Shown: one piece after another, positions 25,889-34,211 of the stretch | Layout: each line of letters opens with the position of its first letter | How positions within the stretch are numbered: the stretch's first letter is position 1 | Source: an uncultured Atopobiaceae bacterium | GTDB lineage: Bacteria; Actinomycetota; Coriobacteriia; Coriobacteriales; Atopobiaceae | Assembly: GCA_944322145.1 (NCBI GenBank) | Contig: CALUNW010000003.1 | Coordinates: 124,001 to 188,000 of the forward strand | DNA: 64,000 bases | Direction of reading: 5' to 3' | Translations under genes and position numbers: made by a program | The notes under the pieces: model-generated | What the model saw: only the letters and a program-made list of their open reading frames with translations | Databases searched by the model: none | What the model was told of the DNA's origin: nothing

Positions 25889-26848
25889 CTACCAGTCCAG
25901 GTCGCGGCCCTCCGCAAAGCGGCGGGCGCTCTCGACCAGCCACTCCTGCCCCTGGCACCAGGGGATGAAGTCGGGGACGTCGGCGATGATGGGCTCCGCC
26001 TCGCGGACCGCGAGCAGGCACTCGTCGAAGCTGCAGGGCGCCGCCTCCGGGCGGTCGGGCAGGTAGACCTCCACGTAGGTGGGGCGCAGCAGCGCGTAGG
26101 CGCCGCCCGCGCACAGCTCGCTGAAGCCGCGCAGCGCCCGGCGCGCGGCGCCCATCCGGTCGAGCTTGTAGAGCAGCAGGGTCCGGGAGAGGTGCGACCA
26201 GGCGCTCTCCTGGCGCGAGAAGCGCGCGCACACGGCGTCGAACCCGGCCTCGTCCTCGAGGCGGGCGCAGGCGAGCATGTAGGTGTGGCGCGCCCCCAGG
26301 GGGTCGCGCGGCGCGGCGTCCATCACCGAGGCAGCGGCGCTCTCCGCCATGCGGAAGCGCGCGCCGTCGAGGCAGGTGCGCGCCACGGCGGCGCGAAGGC
26401 GCAGGTGAGGACGATAGAAGATGTCGTCCCAGGCGTCGCCCTCGGGCGGCTCGTCGGACGCGAAGTCGCGCTCGAGCTCGAGGAGCTCCTCCAACAGGGG
26501 GTCAGGCTCAAGCTCGGAGGTGAGCGCCTGAAGGAGGCTGGCGTCGAGGCTGCTCTCGTCCGTCTCCCGCGCGCGCACGCACTCGGCGTGAAGCGCGGCC
26601 ATGCGGCGGGTGCGCTCGGCCTCGTATGCGGCGTCGTCGAGCAGGTCGTCGTTTCTGCAGCTCGCGCGGAACGCGTCAAGGGCGCGCGCCATGATGAGCA
26701 CCGCCCGCTCCACCGAGGTGTCGACGAAGGACTCCGGGTCGGCGCGCACTGCGAGCAGCAGCTCGGCGTAGGCCTCGTCGGAAAGCGGCCCGATCTTCTT
26801 GCGCCTTCGTATGGCACAGCGCTCGACGAGCTCGTCCCAGGCGTTCAT
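25889..26848 (-). CDS. Uncharacterised helical repeat protein, paralogue 1
   Basis: 319 residues, no signal peptide or membrane segment, rich in Ala, Leu, Glu and Arg. Predicted all-helical with TPR-like stretches (ARHTYMLACARLEDEAGFDA, LSRTLLLYKLDRMGAARRAL). It aligns with the gene just upstream over the C-terminal half (CARLEDEAGFDAVCARFS versus LAKLEDEKGLAELERRYA, and YVEVYLPDRPEAAPCSFDECLLAVREAEPIIAD in the same position as an EDELILAISEGIVLL segment). Overlaps that gene by four bases (ATGA). No function assigned; a scaffold or adaptor role is only a guess. Confidence 0.7.
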   Translation of the reverse strand: MNAWDELVERCAIRRRKKIGPLSDEAYAELLLAVRADPESFVDTSVERAVLIMARALDAFRASCRNDDLLDDAAYEAERTRRMAALHAECVRARETDESSLDASLLQALTSELEPDPLLEELLELERDFASDEPPEGDAWDDIFYRPHLRLRAAVARTCLDGARFRMAESAAASVMDAAPRDPLGARHTYMLACARLEDEAGFDAVCARFSRQESAWSHLSRTLLLYKLDRMGAARRALRGFSELCAGGAYALLRPTYVEVYLPDRPEAAPCSFDECLLAVREAEPIIADVPDFIPWCQGQEWLVESARRFAEGRDLDW

Positions 26849-27888
26849 CGCTGCCCCTCTCCCGGACGCGCCTCGACGGCGGCCTCGCGCGCCGCGGCGG
26901 GGTCGAGGCGCGCGACCTCACGTGCGACCCACGATCCCAGCACGCCTCGGCCGCTGCGGTCGTTTCCCTCCTGCAGCAAGACGATGCCCTCGCTGATGGC
27001 GAGGATGAGCTCGTCCTCGCTGTAGGGTGCGACGCGAAGGCGGGCGAACTCCCCGTCGGGCAGCTCAGCCTGGCGGATGAGGGCGCCGGCGGCCCCGGGG
27101 TAGAGCTCGATGATGCGCGCGAGCCAGGCGCGGGCGCCCGCGAAGTCGCAGCGCTTGTGGGCGAGCGCGACGTTGGACAGCATGATCCACGCGTCGTCGG
27201 GGCCGCGCAGCGGGGAGATCTCCGCGTAGCGACGCTCCAGCTCGGCGAGGCCCTTCTCGTCCTCGAGCTTGGCCAGGGCGTAGGCGAGCGTGAAGCGCAC
27301 GTCCGAGGTGTCGCGGGGGTCGGACGCGAGGAGTCTCTCCGCCACGTCGGCGGCGACCCTGTTGCGCCCGCAGATGAGCGCCTCCTCCGCGAGGGAGGCC
27401 AGCCAGCGCCAGTACGGCCGCATGGCGATGTCCTGCGCGAGCGCACGCCGCTCCCCGTCGAGCTCGGCCCCGGCGCTTTCGCGCGCCTGCTCGCAGGACG
27501 CGCGCACGTCCTCGGCGCGCTCCGAGAGAAACTGATAGCGCGCCTCGATCGAGGGGGTCAGCGAGGACGAGCGCATGCGCACGGCGTCATGGCAGCTTGG
27601 GTCGAGCGAGAGCGCCTCGTCCAGGAGGTCCTTCCCGCGCTGGATGAGCGTCTGGGCCTGCTCGTCGGAGGCGAAGGGGAGCTGGTAGTCGACGATCTCC
27701 GCGGCAAGCACCGCAAGGTGGAAGGCGCGGTCGGCGTCGGACTGCGGGAGGCTGTCCCGGTCCTGGGCGAAGCGGCGGCCAAAGCTCGCGAACGCGCGCG
27801 TCGCCGCGACCGGGTCCCCCTGGTCGAGCTCGCGGGCAAAACGCAGGCTGAGCCGCTGGTAGTCCTCGCGTTGTGGGTTGTGCGCCAT
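26845..27888 (-). CDS. Uncharacterised helical repeat protein, paralogue 2
   Basis: 347 residues, soluble, predicted helical repeats (LAYALAKLEDEKGLAELE, WIMLSNVALAHKRCDFAGARAWL). First gene of a two-gene unit with the paralogue that starts inside its stop codon. The two appear to come from an old tandem duplication; they may act as a heterodimer. A SEVEN-residue SLDPSCH segment lies near a conserved YQLPFASDEQAQTLIQRGKD block. I do not recognise a characterised family. Confidence 0.72.
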   Translation of the reverse strand: MAHNPQREDYQRLSLRFARELDQGDPVAATRAFASFGRRFAQDRDSLPQSDADRAFHLAVLAAEIVDYQLPFASDEQAQTLIQRGKDLLDEALSLDPSCHDAVRMRSSSLTPSIEARYQFLSERAEDVRASCEQARESAGAELDGERRALAQDIAMRPYWRWLASLAEEALICGRNRVAADVAERLLASDPRDTSDVRFTLAYALAKLEDEKGLAELERRYAEISPLRGPDDAWIMLSNVALAHKRCDFAGARAWLARIIELYPGAAGALIRQAELPDGEFARLRVAPYSEDELILAISEGIVLLQEGNDRSGRGVLGSWVAREVARLDPAAAREAAVEARPGEGQR

Positions 27889-28068
27889 CGCCTTCGCTCC
27901 TCTCGCCTCCTATGGTAGCCGACGAGCGCCGCCGTCGCTGCGACGCCCGGCGCCCCGTTCGGGCAGGCGCGGAAAAATCGGGTTGTTGCCAACGCGTTTC
28001 TGCTATGCTGTGTGCGGCTCGAGTCATGGATTTTCGGTGGCCCGACAGAGGTACTTCTCATTCGTCGA

Positions 28069-28091
28069 AAACGGGGGAGATGCCCCCGTTT
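28069..28091 (+). promoter_or_regulatory. Leader hairpin of the alcohol dehydrogenase gene
   Basis: A perfect 9-bp stem (AAACGGGGG/CCCCCGTTT, loop AGATG) lies 44 bases before the adh start, inside a leader of about 130 bases. TATGCT at about 28012 is a possible -10 box with TTGTTG 15 bases before it. The TTGTTGCCAACGCG stretch there could also be a redox-regulator site, but this is weak. Confidence 0.45.
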
Positions 28092-28135
28092 CAAATCCGT
28101 CGCGGGGGCGACGGCAAAGGAATTGGAGGAGTGTT

Positions 28136-29350
28136 ATGGGACGTTTCACCAACCCGCGTGACCTGTACTTTGGCGAGGGCGCCCGCCACGAGGTCAAGAA
28201 CCTCAAGGGCTCCAAGGCCGTCATCGTCACCGGCGGCGGCTCCATGCGTCGCGGCGGCTTCCTGCAGGACGTCGAGAACGACCTCAAGGAGGCCGGCTTC
28301 GAGGTCAAGCTCATCGAGGGCGTCGAGTCCGACCCGTCCGTCGAGACCGTCATGAACGGCGCCGCCGTCATGGCCGAGTTCGAGCCCGACTGGATCATCG
28401 CCCTCGGCGGCGGCTCCCCGATCGACGCCGCCAAGGCCATGTGGATCAAGTACGAGTACCCCGAGACCACCTTCGAGGACATGTGCAAGGTCTTCGGCCT
28501 GCCCAAGCTGCGCACCAAGGCTCACTTCTGCGCCATCTCCTCCACCTCCGGCACGGCCACCGAGGTCACGGCCTTCTCGATCATCACCGACTACGCCAAG
28601 GGCATCAAGTTCCCGATCGCCGACTTTGAGATCACGCCCGACGTGGCCATCGTCGACCCCGAGCTCACCTACACCATGCCCGCCAAGCTCTGCGCGCACA
28701 CCGGCATGGACGCCCTGACCCACTCCATCGAGGCCTACGTCTCCACCGCCGGCTCCGCCTACACCGACGCCAACGCCCTCTACGCGATGCGTGAGATCGT
28801 CGAGTGGCTGCCCAAGTCCTACGCTGGCGACAAGGAGGCCCGTCAGCACATGCACGACGCCCAGTGCATCGCCGGCATCGCCTTCTCGTCCGGCCTGCTC
28901 GGCATCGTGCACTCCATGGCGCACAAGACCGGTGCCGCCTTCACCGGCGACCACATCATCCACGGCTGCGCCAACGCCATGTACCTCGGCAAGGTCATCC
29001 AGTTCAACGCCAAGGACGCCCGCGCCAAGAGCCGCTATGCCTACATCGCCAAGGAGGTCTTCCACCTCGCCGGCGAGACCGAGGACGAGCTCGTGGCCGC
29101 GCTCGTTCAGATGATCCGCGACCTCAACGACAAGATCGACATCCCGCAGGGCATCAAGAACTACGGCAAGGGCGGCGTCAAGGCCGACGAGTCCATCATC
29201 GACTACGCCGAGTTCGAGGAGAAGAAGAGCCGCATCGCCGTCGACGCCATCGGCGACGCCTGCACCGGCTCCAACCCGCGCCAGCCCACGCCCGAGGAGA
29301 TGGAGAAGCTCCTCGAGTGCGTCTACAACGACGTCGACGTGGACTTCTAA
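28136..29350 (+). CDS. Iron-containing alcohol dehydrogenase
   Basis: 404 residues of the group III Fe-ADH family, similar to butanol dehydrogenases and the C-terminal half of AdhE. NAD(P)-binding loop ALGGGSPIDAAKAMW, metal ligands in MDALTHSIEAYVS and HSMAHKTGAAFTGDHIIHGCAN (Asp and three His). Start ATG 28136 follows TTGGAGGAG, giving the standard MGRFTNPRDLYFGEGA N-terminus. Likely reduces short aldehydes to alcohols in fermentation. Codon use is strongly biased, as in the ribosomal genes here, so high expression is expected. Confidence 0.95.
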   Translation: MGRFTNPRDLYFGEGARHEVKNLKGSKAVIVTGGGSMRRGGFLQDVENDLKEAGFEVKLIEGVESDPSVETVMNGAAVMAEFEPDWIIALGGGSPIDAAKAMWIKYEYPETTFEDMCKVFGLPKLRTKAHFCAISSTSGTATEVTAFSIITDYAKGIKFPIADFEITPDVAIVDPELTYTMPAKLCAHTGMDALTHSIEAYVSTAGSAYTDANALYAMREIVEWLPKSYAGDKEARQHMHDAQCIAGIAFSSGLLGIVHSMAHKTGAAFTGDHIIHGCANAMYLGKVIQFNAKDARAKSRYAYIAKEVFHLAGETEDELVAALVQMIRDLNDKIDIPQGIKNYGKGGVKADESIIDYAEFEEKKSRIAVDAIGDACTGSNPRQPTPEEMEKLLECVYNDVDVDF

Positions 29351-29387
29351 GTCATCAGCGAGAAGGATCTCTCGCCTCAGGCGACTC

Positions 29388-29422
29388 AAGGGGGTCGGGA
29401 CCTCGTGTCCCGGCCCCTTTTT
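29388..29422 (+). terminator. Terminator of the alcohol dehydrogenase gene
   Basis: GGGGTCGGGAC pairs with GTCCCGGCCCC around a CTCGT loop and is followed by TTTTT, 38 bases after the stop. Confidence 0.88.
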
Positions 29423-29480
29423 CGCACGTTCTCGCCCTCTGGCTACCTTCCTCGATAAGAAAAAACTCCAAAACAGGAGA

Positions 29481-29526
29481 CTTTTTCTCGAAATAATCTC
29501 CGGTAAGGGAGATTATTTCGAGAAAG
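29481..29526. repeat. AT-rich inverted repeat between convergent genes
   Basis: TTCTCGAAATAATCTCC (29485-29501) is matched by GGAGATTATTTCGAGAA (29508-29524), the full arms being about 19-21 bp with one extra T on the left. A smaller hairpin (CTCC/GGAG) precedes it. It is much richer in A and T than its surroundings and sits between adh and yhbY; it may act as a two-way terminator. Confidence 0.75.
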
Positions 29527-29571
29527 ATGCCTCATGAGGCACGGGCCCGTCGCCGCCCCGCCCCGTAGCCA

Positions 29572-29871
29572 TTACACGAGCTGGATCTTCTCGACGCCCT
29601 CGCGGCTGGTCTCGCGATAGAGGACGAACCTGCGCCCGATGACCTGCACGAGCTCCGCGTGGCAGCGCTCGGCGAGCTCCTCGGCGGCCTCGCGGACGTC
29701 CAGGCTCGAGGACTCGAGCACCGAGCACTTGATGAGCTCGCGCGCCTCGAGCGCCTTGTCCGCCTGGTCGACGGTCCCCTCGTTGACGTCCGCCTTGCCG
29801 ATGATGATCACGGGCTCCAGATGATGCGCCAGGCTGCGAAGCTGCCTGACCTGCCTTCCCTTGAGTGCCAC
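29572..29871 (-). CDS. yhbY: YhbY-family RNA-binding protein (CRM domain)
   Basis: 99 residues from a GTG start at 29871 (AAGGAG five bases upstream). The CRM domain is complete: LKGRQVRQLRSLAHHLEPVI, IGKADVNEGTVDQADKALEA, ELIKCSVLESS and the end VIGRRFVLYRET. YhbY binds precursors of the 50S subunit. Longer starts upstream encode an unrelated sequence and are rejected. Divergent from the Cof phosphatase gene. Confidence 0.92.
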   Translation of the reverse strand: MALKGRQVRQLRSLAHHLEPVIIIGKADVNEGTVDQADKALEARELIKCSVLESSSLDVREAAEELAERCHAELVQVIGRRFVLYRETSREGVEKIQLV

Positions 29872-29984
29872 TCCTGCTCCTTCCAGACGGGGGCACCTAC
29901 GATACCCGACGCGCGGCGACGCGGACGGCTCAATGCGCACCCGCTAGAATGTTCTCCGAAAAACAACGCTTTGAGGAGGTCGCA

Positions 29985-30812
29985 ATGACGGGCGAGAAGG
30001 ACGGCGCGGTCGCGTTCTTTGACGTGGACGGCACGCTGGTGTGGCACGATGCCGAGAAGGTCGCGAGCGGGGAGTACGATTTCTCTGCGGCCACCCCGAC
30101 GCCCGCGGTCTACGAGGCCTTCCGTCGCCTGCGCGCCGCGGGTCACCGGGCCTTCATCTGCACCGGCCGCCCGGTGCCGTTCATTTACGACTCGCTGCGA
30201 GCGCTCGCGCCGGACGGCTACATCGCCGCGGCCGGCGCCTACGTTCAGGTGGGCGACACCGTGGTCCGCGACGCGAACATCCCCGACGACCTGCTCCTCG
30301 AGACCGTGAGGCGCTTCGTCGACGCGGGCATCGACCTGATGCTGGAGAGCAACACCCAAAGCGTCGAGGTGCATCCCTCTGGCGCGCCGGCGGAGTTTGC
30401 CTCCTCGGGGCTCGTCCGGTCCGCTGACGAGCTGGGCGGCTTCCTGCGCGATCACCGCTTCGCCAAGTTCTGCGTCAGCGGGCGCCCCCTCGAGGCGCTC
30501 GCTCCCGTGCTCCCGTTCTGCGAGCGCCACTTCACGATTGCCGACCTGCAGTTCGGCACGCATGAGTTCTCGCTCAGGGGCGTGGACAAGGGCTCGGCAA
30601 TCGAGGCGGCGCTCGCCTACCTCGGGCTGCCCCAAGAGAGCGCCTTCGCCTTTGGCGACTCCGAGAACGACCTCCCCATGGCCCCGGCGGTGGGGACCTT
30701 CGTCGCCATGGGCAACGCGCTGCCCGTCGTGCGCGAGCGGGCCGACTACGTGACCGACCCGGTCGAGAAGGACGGCGTGCCCTCCGCCCTGCGCCACTTC
30801 GGCCTCATCTGA
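29985..30812 (+). CDS. Cof-type HAD phosphatase
   Basis: 275 residues, HAD subclass IIB: motif I FFDVDGTLVWHD, motif II CTGRPVP, motif III Lys in VDKGSAIEAAL, motif IV FGDSENDLPMAPAV. Such enzymes dephosphorylate sugar phosphates or FMN. ATG 29985 has GAGGAGG upstream and TAGAAT (29945-29950) as a -10 box. No neighbouring pathway reveals the substrate. Confidence 0.88.
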   Translation: MTGEKDGAVAFFDVDGTLVWHDAEKVASGEYDFSAATPTPAVYEAFRRLRAAGHRAFICTGRPVPFIYDSLRALAPDGYIAAAGAYVQVGDTVVRDANIPDDLLLETVRRFVDAGIDLMLESNTQSVEVHPSGAPAEFASSGLVRSADELGGFLRDHRFAKFCVSGRPLEALAPVLPFCERHFTIADLQFGTHEFSLRGVDKGSAIEAALAYLGLPQESAFAFGDSENDLPMAPAVGTFVAMGNALPVVRERADYVTDPVEKDGVPSALRHFGLI

Positions 30813-30831
30813 GCGACGCCCGTGCCGGGCG

Positions 30832-31701
30832 CTACCCCTCCTGCGGCCCGGTCCAGGTGAAGTGACGGCGCACCGCCGCCTGGAAGGCGTCGGCATAGGC
30901 GGCTCCCGGTTGGCCGAGGAGCACGAGCAGCGTGCTTCTCGCCTGGGCATAGCCGCGGGCGACGGCGGGCTCGATGTCAGAGAGCTCGGTCACCACGCGC
31001 ACCGAGAAGCCCTCGAACTCCTCGCGCGCCGCCTCGACGATGAGCCGGCGGTCCCGCTGGCTGCGGCTCTGCTCCACGATTGCGCAGACGTGCTGCTCGG
31101 GAGGGAAGAGCAGCTCGCCGTGACCCTGCACGCCGGACATGAGCATGCCCTCCTGCACCTCTCGCTCCCCCTTCCCCAGGAGCTCGAGCGTGGCGATGGA
31201 GGCGAGGGCGGGGGCCACGTTGAAGATGCCCGGCAGCGGCAGCGCCACTCCGGCGTCCCAGGAGGGGGTGTGCGCCTGGAACTGCACGTAGCCGTACCCC
31301 GCGCGCTCGTGGCTCGATCCCACGTCCGCATGCGTGCCGCGCGACGAGAAGCTCAGGCTTTGCCGGGGTCCGCGCACGGTGCCGGCGCCTCCCGCGCCCA
31401 GCGAGCAGAGCACGTCGAGGGCGGGGAGCTCGCGCATGCCCGGGATGCGGTCGGGAAGCTCGAGCACGAGATAGCAGAGGCCGGCGCCCTGGGCATGCGC
31501 CAGGTGCTCCTCGAGGCGGGAGAGCTCTGCCGCCACGTCCGCGCCACGCGCAAACTCCACGCCGTCATAGACCTCACGTGCGCCGACCACCCCCACGTGC
31601 TCGTAGGGGGCTCCCTCGTCCAGGACGCTGCGCAGGACGGTGGCGACGACCGCGCGGTCGTGCTCGCCCGCGACCACGCCGATGACGGTCGGGCGGGGCA
31701 T
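30832..31701 (-). CDS. Degenerate Mur-ligase paralogue lacking the ATP loop
   Basis: 289 residues, starting one base after the murE stop (ATG 31701). It aligns with MurE from its central domain on: VIGVVAGEHDRAVVATVLRS sits where MurE has the GTKGKT ATP loop, VGVVGAREVYDGV matches its IGTVETFDGV, LPLPGIFNVAPALASIATL matches FPGDFSVSNALAAALSAHL, and the C-terminal domain is recognisable. The N-terminal UDP-binding domain and the Gly-Lys-Thr of the P-loop are missing, so ligase activity is very unlikely. It could bind or regulate MurE or a peptidoglycan precursor, or be a decaying duplicate, although its frame is intact. Confidence 0.8.
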   Translation of the reverse strand: MPRPTVIGVVAGEHDRAVVATVLRSVLDEGAPYEHVGVVGAREVYDGVEFARGADVAAELSRLEEHLAHAQGAGLCYLVLELPDRIPGMRELPALDVLCSLGAGGAGTVRGPRQSLSFSSRGTHADVGSSHERAGYGYVQFQAHTPSWDAGVALPLPGIFNVAPALASIATLELLGKGEREVQEGMLMSGVQGHGELLFPPEQHVCAIVEQSRSQRDRRLIVEAAREEFEGFSVRVVTELSDIEPAVARGYAQARSTLLVLLGQPGAAYADAFQAAVRRHFTWTGPQEG

Positions 31702-31702
31702 G

Positions 31703-33223
31703 CTAGCGCTCGGCGGGATGGGCCCGGTCGTGCGCCTCGATGCCGCGCCGCGCGAGCTCGCAGTCGGAGACGCAGGGCACAAAGCCCTCGCGCGTGTGCT
31801 GGTAGGTCTCGTGCCCCTTGGCGAGCAGCAGCACCACGCTGCGCCGCCCCTCCGCCAGCTCAAAGGCCCGGCGCGCCGCCTCCTCGCGGTCGATGACGAC
31901 CTCGTGCGGGAAGTCCGGCGGCAGGGCGCGCTCCATCTCGCGGCAGATGTCGAGCGGGTCCTCGGTCCAGGGGTCGTCCGAGGTGAGGACGATGTAGTCG
32001 GAGAAGCGCGCAGCCATCTCCGGGAGGTCGCGGCGGCGCTCCTCGGCCTTTCCGCCGACGGCGCCAAAGACCGAGATCACCTGCGCGCCCGCGAACGAGC
32101 TCGAGACGGCGGAGAGCAGCGACTCAAAGGCGAGGCGGTTGTGCGCGTAGTCCACGACTGCCGTGAGCTTGCGGTCCTTGGAGTGGTAGAACTCCATGCG
32201 GCCGGGCACGCGCGTCGTCGCGAGGCCGCGGACGATGTCGTCGGGGCCGATGCCCAGCAGGTGGGCGGAAAGCGCCGCGGCGAGCGCGTTGGAGACGCTG
32301 AAGTCCCCGGGGAACGGGAGCTCTACGGGGCGCTCCCAGCCCCCGAGGTGGAGCGAGAAGGACATGCCTCCCTCGGAGGCGACGAGGTCGTCGGCCCAGG
32401 CGTCCGCGTCGGGGCGCCCGATGCCAAAGGTGCGGACCCGCGATGCGCGCGACGCCGCGTCGAGGATGCGGTCGACGTGGTCGGAGTCGAGGTTGACGAC
32501 CGCGGTCTCGCACTGAGAGAAGATCTTGAGCTTGGAGGTGAAGTAGTCCTCGAAGTCCGCGTGCTCGACGGGGGAGATGTGGTCGAGGCCGATGTTGAGG
32601 AAGCAGGCAACGTCCAGCCCCACGCCATAGGAGCGGTCGTACTTGAGCGCCTGGCTGGAGACCTCCATGACCAGGGCGGAGAGGCGGGCGTCCCGGGCGT
32701 TGGCGAGATGGCGCCAGAGGTCGGGCGCCTCGGGCGTGGTGTTTCTCGAGGGCTCGTCGGTGACGCCGTCGAAGGTCTCCACGGTGCCGATCATGCCGCA
32801 GGACTTCTCGCCCCGCGCGGCGTCGACGATGGAGCGGAGCAGGTAGGCGGTGGTCGTCTTGCCCTTGGTGCCGGTGATGCCCACGATCGGGAGGCTTCGG
32901 TCGGGCCGGCCGAACGCCTCGGCCGAGACGAGCGCCATCGCGCGGCGCAGGTCTGACGTCACGAGCGCGGGGACGCTCGGCGCGACCTGCGCCAGCTCGT
33001 CGGCGTGCTCGGCGCCGCAGAGATAGGCGACCGCGCCCTTGCCGACGGCGCCGGCGAGAAACGCGGGCCGGAAGGTGGCCCCCTTGCACACGAAGAGCTC
33101 GCCCGCGCGGACCGAGCGCGAGTCGCAGGAGGCCCCGGAGACGCTGACGTCCGCACCTGGCGTCAGGGATGTGAGGATGCCCGCCCTATCGAGGGTGCGC
33201 GCGAGCTCTGCAAGCGTAATCAT
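31703..33223 (-). CDS. murE: UDP-MurNAc-tripeptide synthetase MurE
   Basis: 506 residues. Adds the third amino acid to UDP-MurNAc-L-Ala-D-Glu in the cytoplasm. N-terminal substrate domain (ASCDSRSVRAGELFVCKGAT), ATP loop GTKGKTTTAYLLRS at 118-131, central NTTPEAPDLWRHLA, C-terminal GRMEFYH and DYAHN. The amino-acid-selecting motif, DNPR in meso-diaminopimelate enzymes, reads DDPW (416-419). That argues for L-lysine or L-ornithine rather than diaminopimelate. ATG 33223 is preceded by GGAGG, and TATACT lies immediately upstream of that. Confidence 0.93.
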   Translation of the reverse strand: MITLAELARTLDRAGILTSLTPGADVSVSGASCDSRSVRAGELFVCKGATFRPAFLAGAVGKGAVAYLCGAEHADELAQVAPSVPALVTSDLRRAMALVSAEAFGRPDRSLPIVGITGTKGKTTTAYLLRSIVDAARGEKSCGMIGTVETFDGVTDEPSRNTTPEAPDLWRHLANARDARLSALVMEVSSQALKYDRSYGVGLDVACFLNIGLDHISPVEHADFEDYFTSKLKIFSQCETAVVNLDSDHVDRILDAASRASRVRTFGIGRPDADAWADDLVASEGGMSFSLHLGGWERPVELPFPGDFSVSNALAAALSAHLLGIGPDDIVRGLATTRVPGRMEFYHSKDRKLTAVVDYAHNRLAFESLLSAVSSSFAGAQVISVFGAVGGKAEERRRDLPEMAARFSDYIVLTSDDPWTEDPLDICREMERALPPDFPHEVVIDREEAARRAFELAEGRRSVVLLLAKGHETYQHTREGFVPCVSDCELARRGIEAHDRAHPAER

Positions 33224-33229
33224 GCCTCC

Positions 33230-33259
33230 AGTATAGTGACACCCGCGCCGCAAACCCAA
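33230..33259 (-). promoter_or_regulatory. murE promoter abutting its ribosome site
   Basis: On the minus strand TTGGGT (33259-33254) and TATACT (33235-33230) are 18 bases apart. Only GGAGGC separates the -10 box from the murE ATG, so transcription from it would begin at about the start codon. Either the mRNA is leaderless or another promoter is used. Confidence 0.45.
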
Positions 33260-33293
33260 TGTCCAGCCGTCCTCTGCTAAACTTCTTGTGCAC

Positions 33294-33369
33294 GGGCGAT
33301 TGGCGCAGCGGCTAGCGCAGGTGCCTTACACGCACAAGGTCGGCGGTTCGAACCCGTCATCGCCCACCA
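33294..33369 (+). tRNA. tRNA-Val (anticodon TAC)
   Basis: 76 bases with CCA. Acceptor GGGCGAT/ATCGCCC, anticodon loop CTTACAC, T arm GGCGGTTCGAACCCGTC. Confidence 0.95.
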
Positions 33370-33378
33370 GGAAATCAG

Positions 33379-33403
33379 GGCCCCGTCGCATTGCGGCGGG
33401 GCC
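33379..33403 (+). terminator. Hairpin terminator between tRNA-Val and rph
   Basis: GGCCCCGTCGC pairs with GCGGCGGGGCC over an ATT loop; the run that follows is TCTTTG. It should end most tRNA transcripts and may also limit read-through into rph 20 bases downstream. Confidence 0.75.
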
Positions 33404-33423
33404 TCTTTGCAAGGGGAGGCATC

Positions 33424-34161
33424 ATGGCAGACATCGAGGTCGCGCGCTCCTTTGGGCGAAGGCCGGGCGAGCTTCGCCCGGTGACGCTCACGCCGGGCGT
33501 CATGAAGAACGCGGACGGCTCCTGCCTTGCGGAGTTCGGTGACACGCGCGTGCTCTGCTCGGCAACGGTCGAGCAGAGCGTTCCAGCCTGGCGCAAGGGG
33601 ACGCATGCCGGCTGGGTGACGGCGGAGTACGCGATGCTGCCCGCCTCGACCAACCGTCGCACCCCGCGCGAGTATCGCGGGCGCAAGGGCCGCTCCATGG
33701 AGATTGAGCGGCTCATCGGACGCAGCCTGCGCTCCGTGTGCCGCCTCGACCGTCTGGGGGAGATCACGATCACGCTGGACTGCGACGTGATTCAGGCGGA
33801 CGGCGGCACGCGCACCGCATCGGTCACCGGCGCGTGGGTGGCGCTGCACGGCGCCCTCATGAGCCTGGTCGAGAGGGGCCAGCTGCCGCGCCTGCCGCTC
33901 ACGGGGCAGGTGGCGGCCGTGTCGGCGGGCTTCGTCGACGGGCGCGCCCTGCTCGACCTCGACTATCCTGAGGACAGCCGCGCCGAGGTGGACCTCAACC
34001 TCGTGTGCACGGGGGACGGCCGGATCGTCGAGGTGCAGGGGACCGGCGAGCGCGCGACGCTCGATCGCGCGCAGCTCGACGAGCTGCTCGACCTCGGCCA
34101 GGCGGGCATCGCGCGCCTGGTTGAGCTGCAGTCGCAGGCAACGGGGTACCGTCTCGCGTGA
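33424..34161 (+). CDS. rph: Ribonuclease PH
   Basis: Phosphate-dependent 3'-exoribonuclease that trims tRNA precursors. 245 residues with the family motifs LTPGVMKNADGSCLAEFGDT, STNRRTPREYRGRKGRSMEI, RTASVTGAWVAL and LDYPEDSRAEVDLN. Start ATG 33424 with AAGGGGAGG upstream. Its TGA stop lies in the left arm of a GACAATTAGGACAGG hairpin. Often paired with rdgB, as here. Confidence 0.96.
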   Translation: MADIEVARSFGRRPGELRPVTLTPGVMKNADGSCLAEFGDTRVLCSATVEQSVPAWRKGTHAGWVTAEYAMLPASTNRRTPREYRGRKGRSMEIERLIGRSLRSVCRLDRLGEITITLDCDVIQADGGTRTASVTGAWVALHGALMSLVERGQLPRLPLTGQVAAVSAGFVDGRALLDLDYPEDSRAEVDLNLVCTGDGRIVEVQGTGERATLDRAQLDELLDLGQAGIARLVELQSQATGYRLA

Positions 34162-34188
34162 CAATTAGGACAGGTTTTATTGTCACGC
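34156..34188. repeat. GGACAG-family hairpin overlapping the rph stop
   Basis: GCGTGACAAT (34156-34165) pairs perfectly with ATTGTCACGC (34179-34188); the loop contains TAGGACAGG. The rph stop is in the left arm and the rdgB start is 24 bases after the right arm. Confidence 0.75.
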
Positions 34189-34211
34189 GCCCTACCAAAG
34201 GAGAAGGAAGC

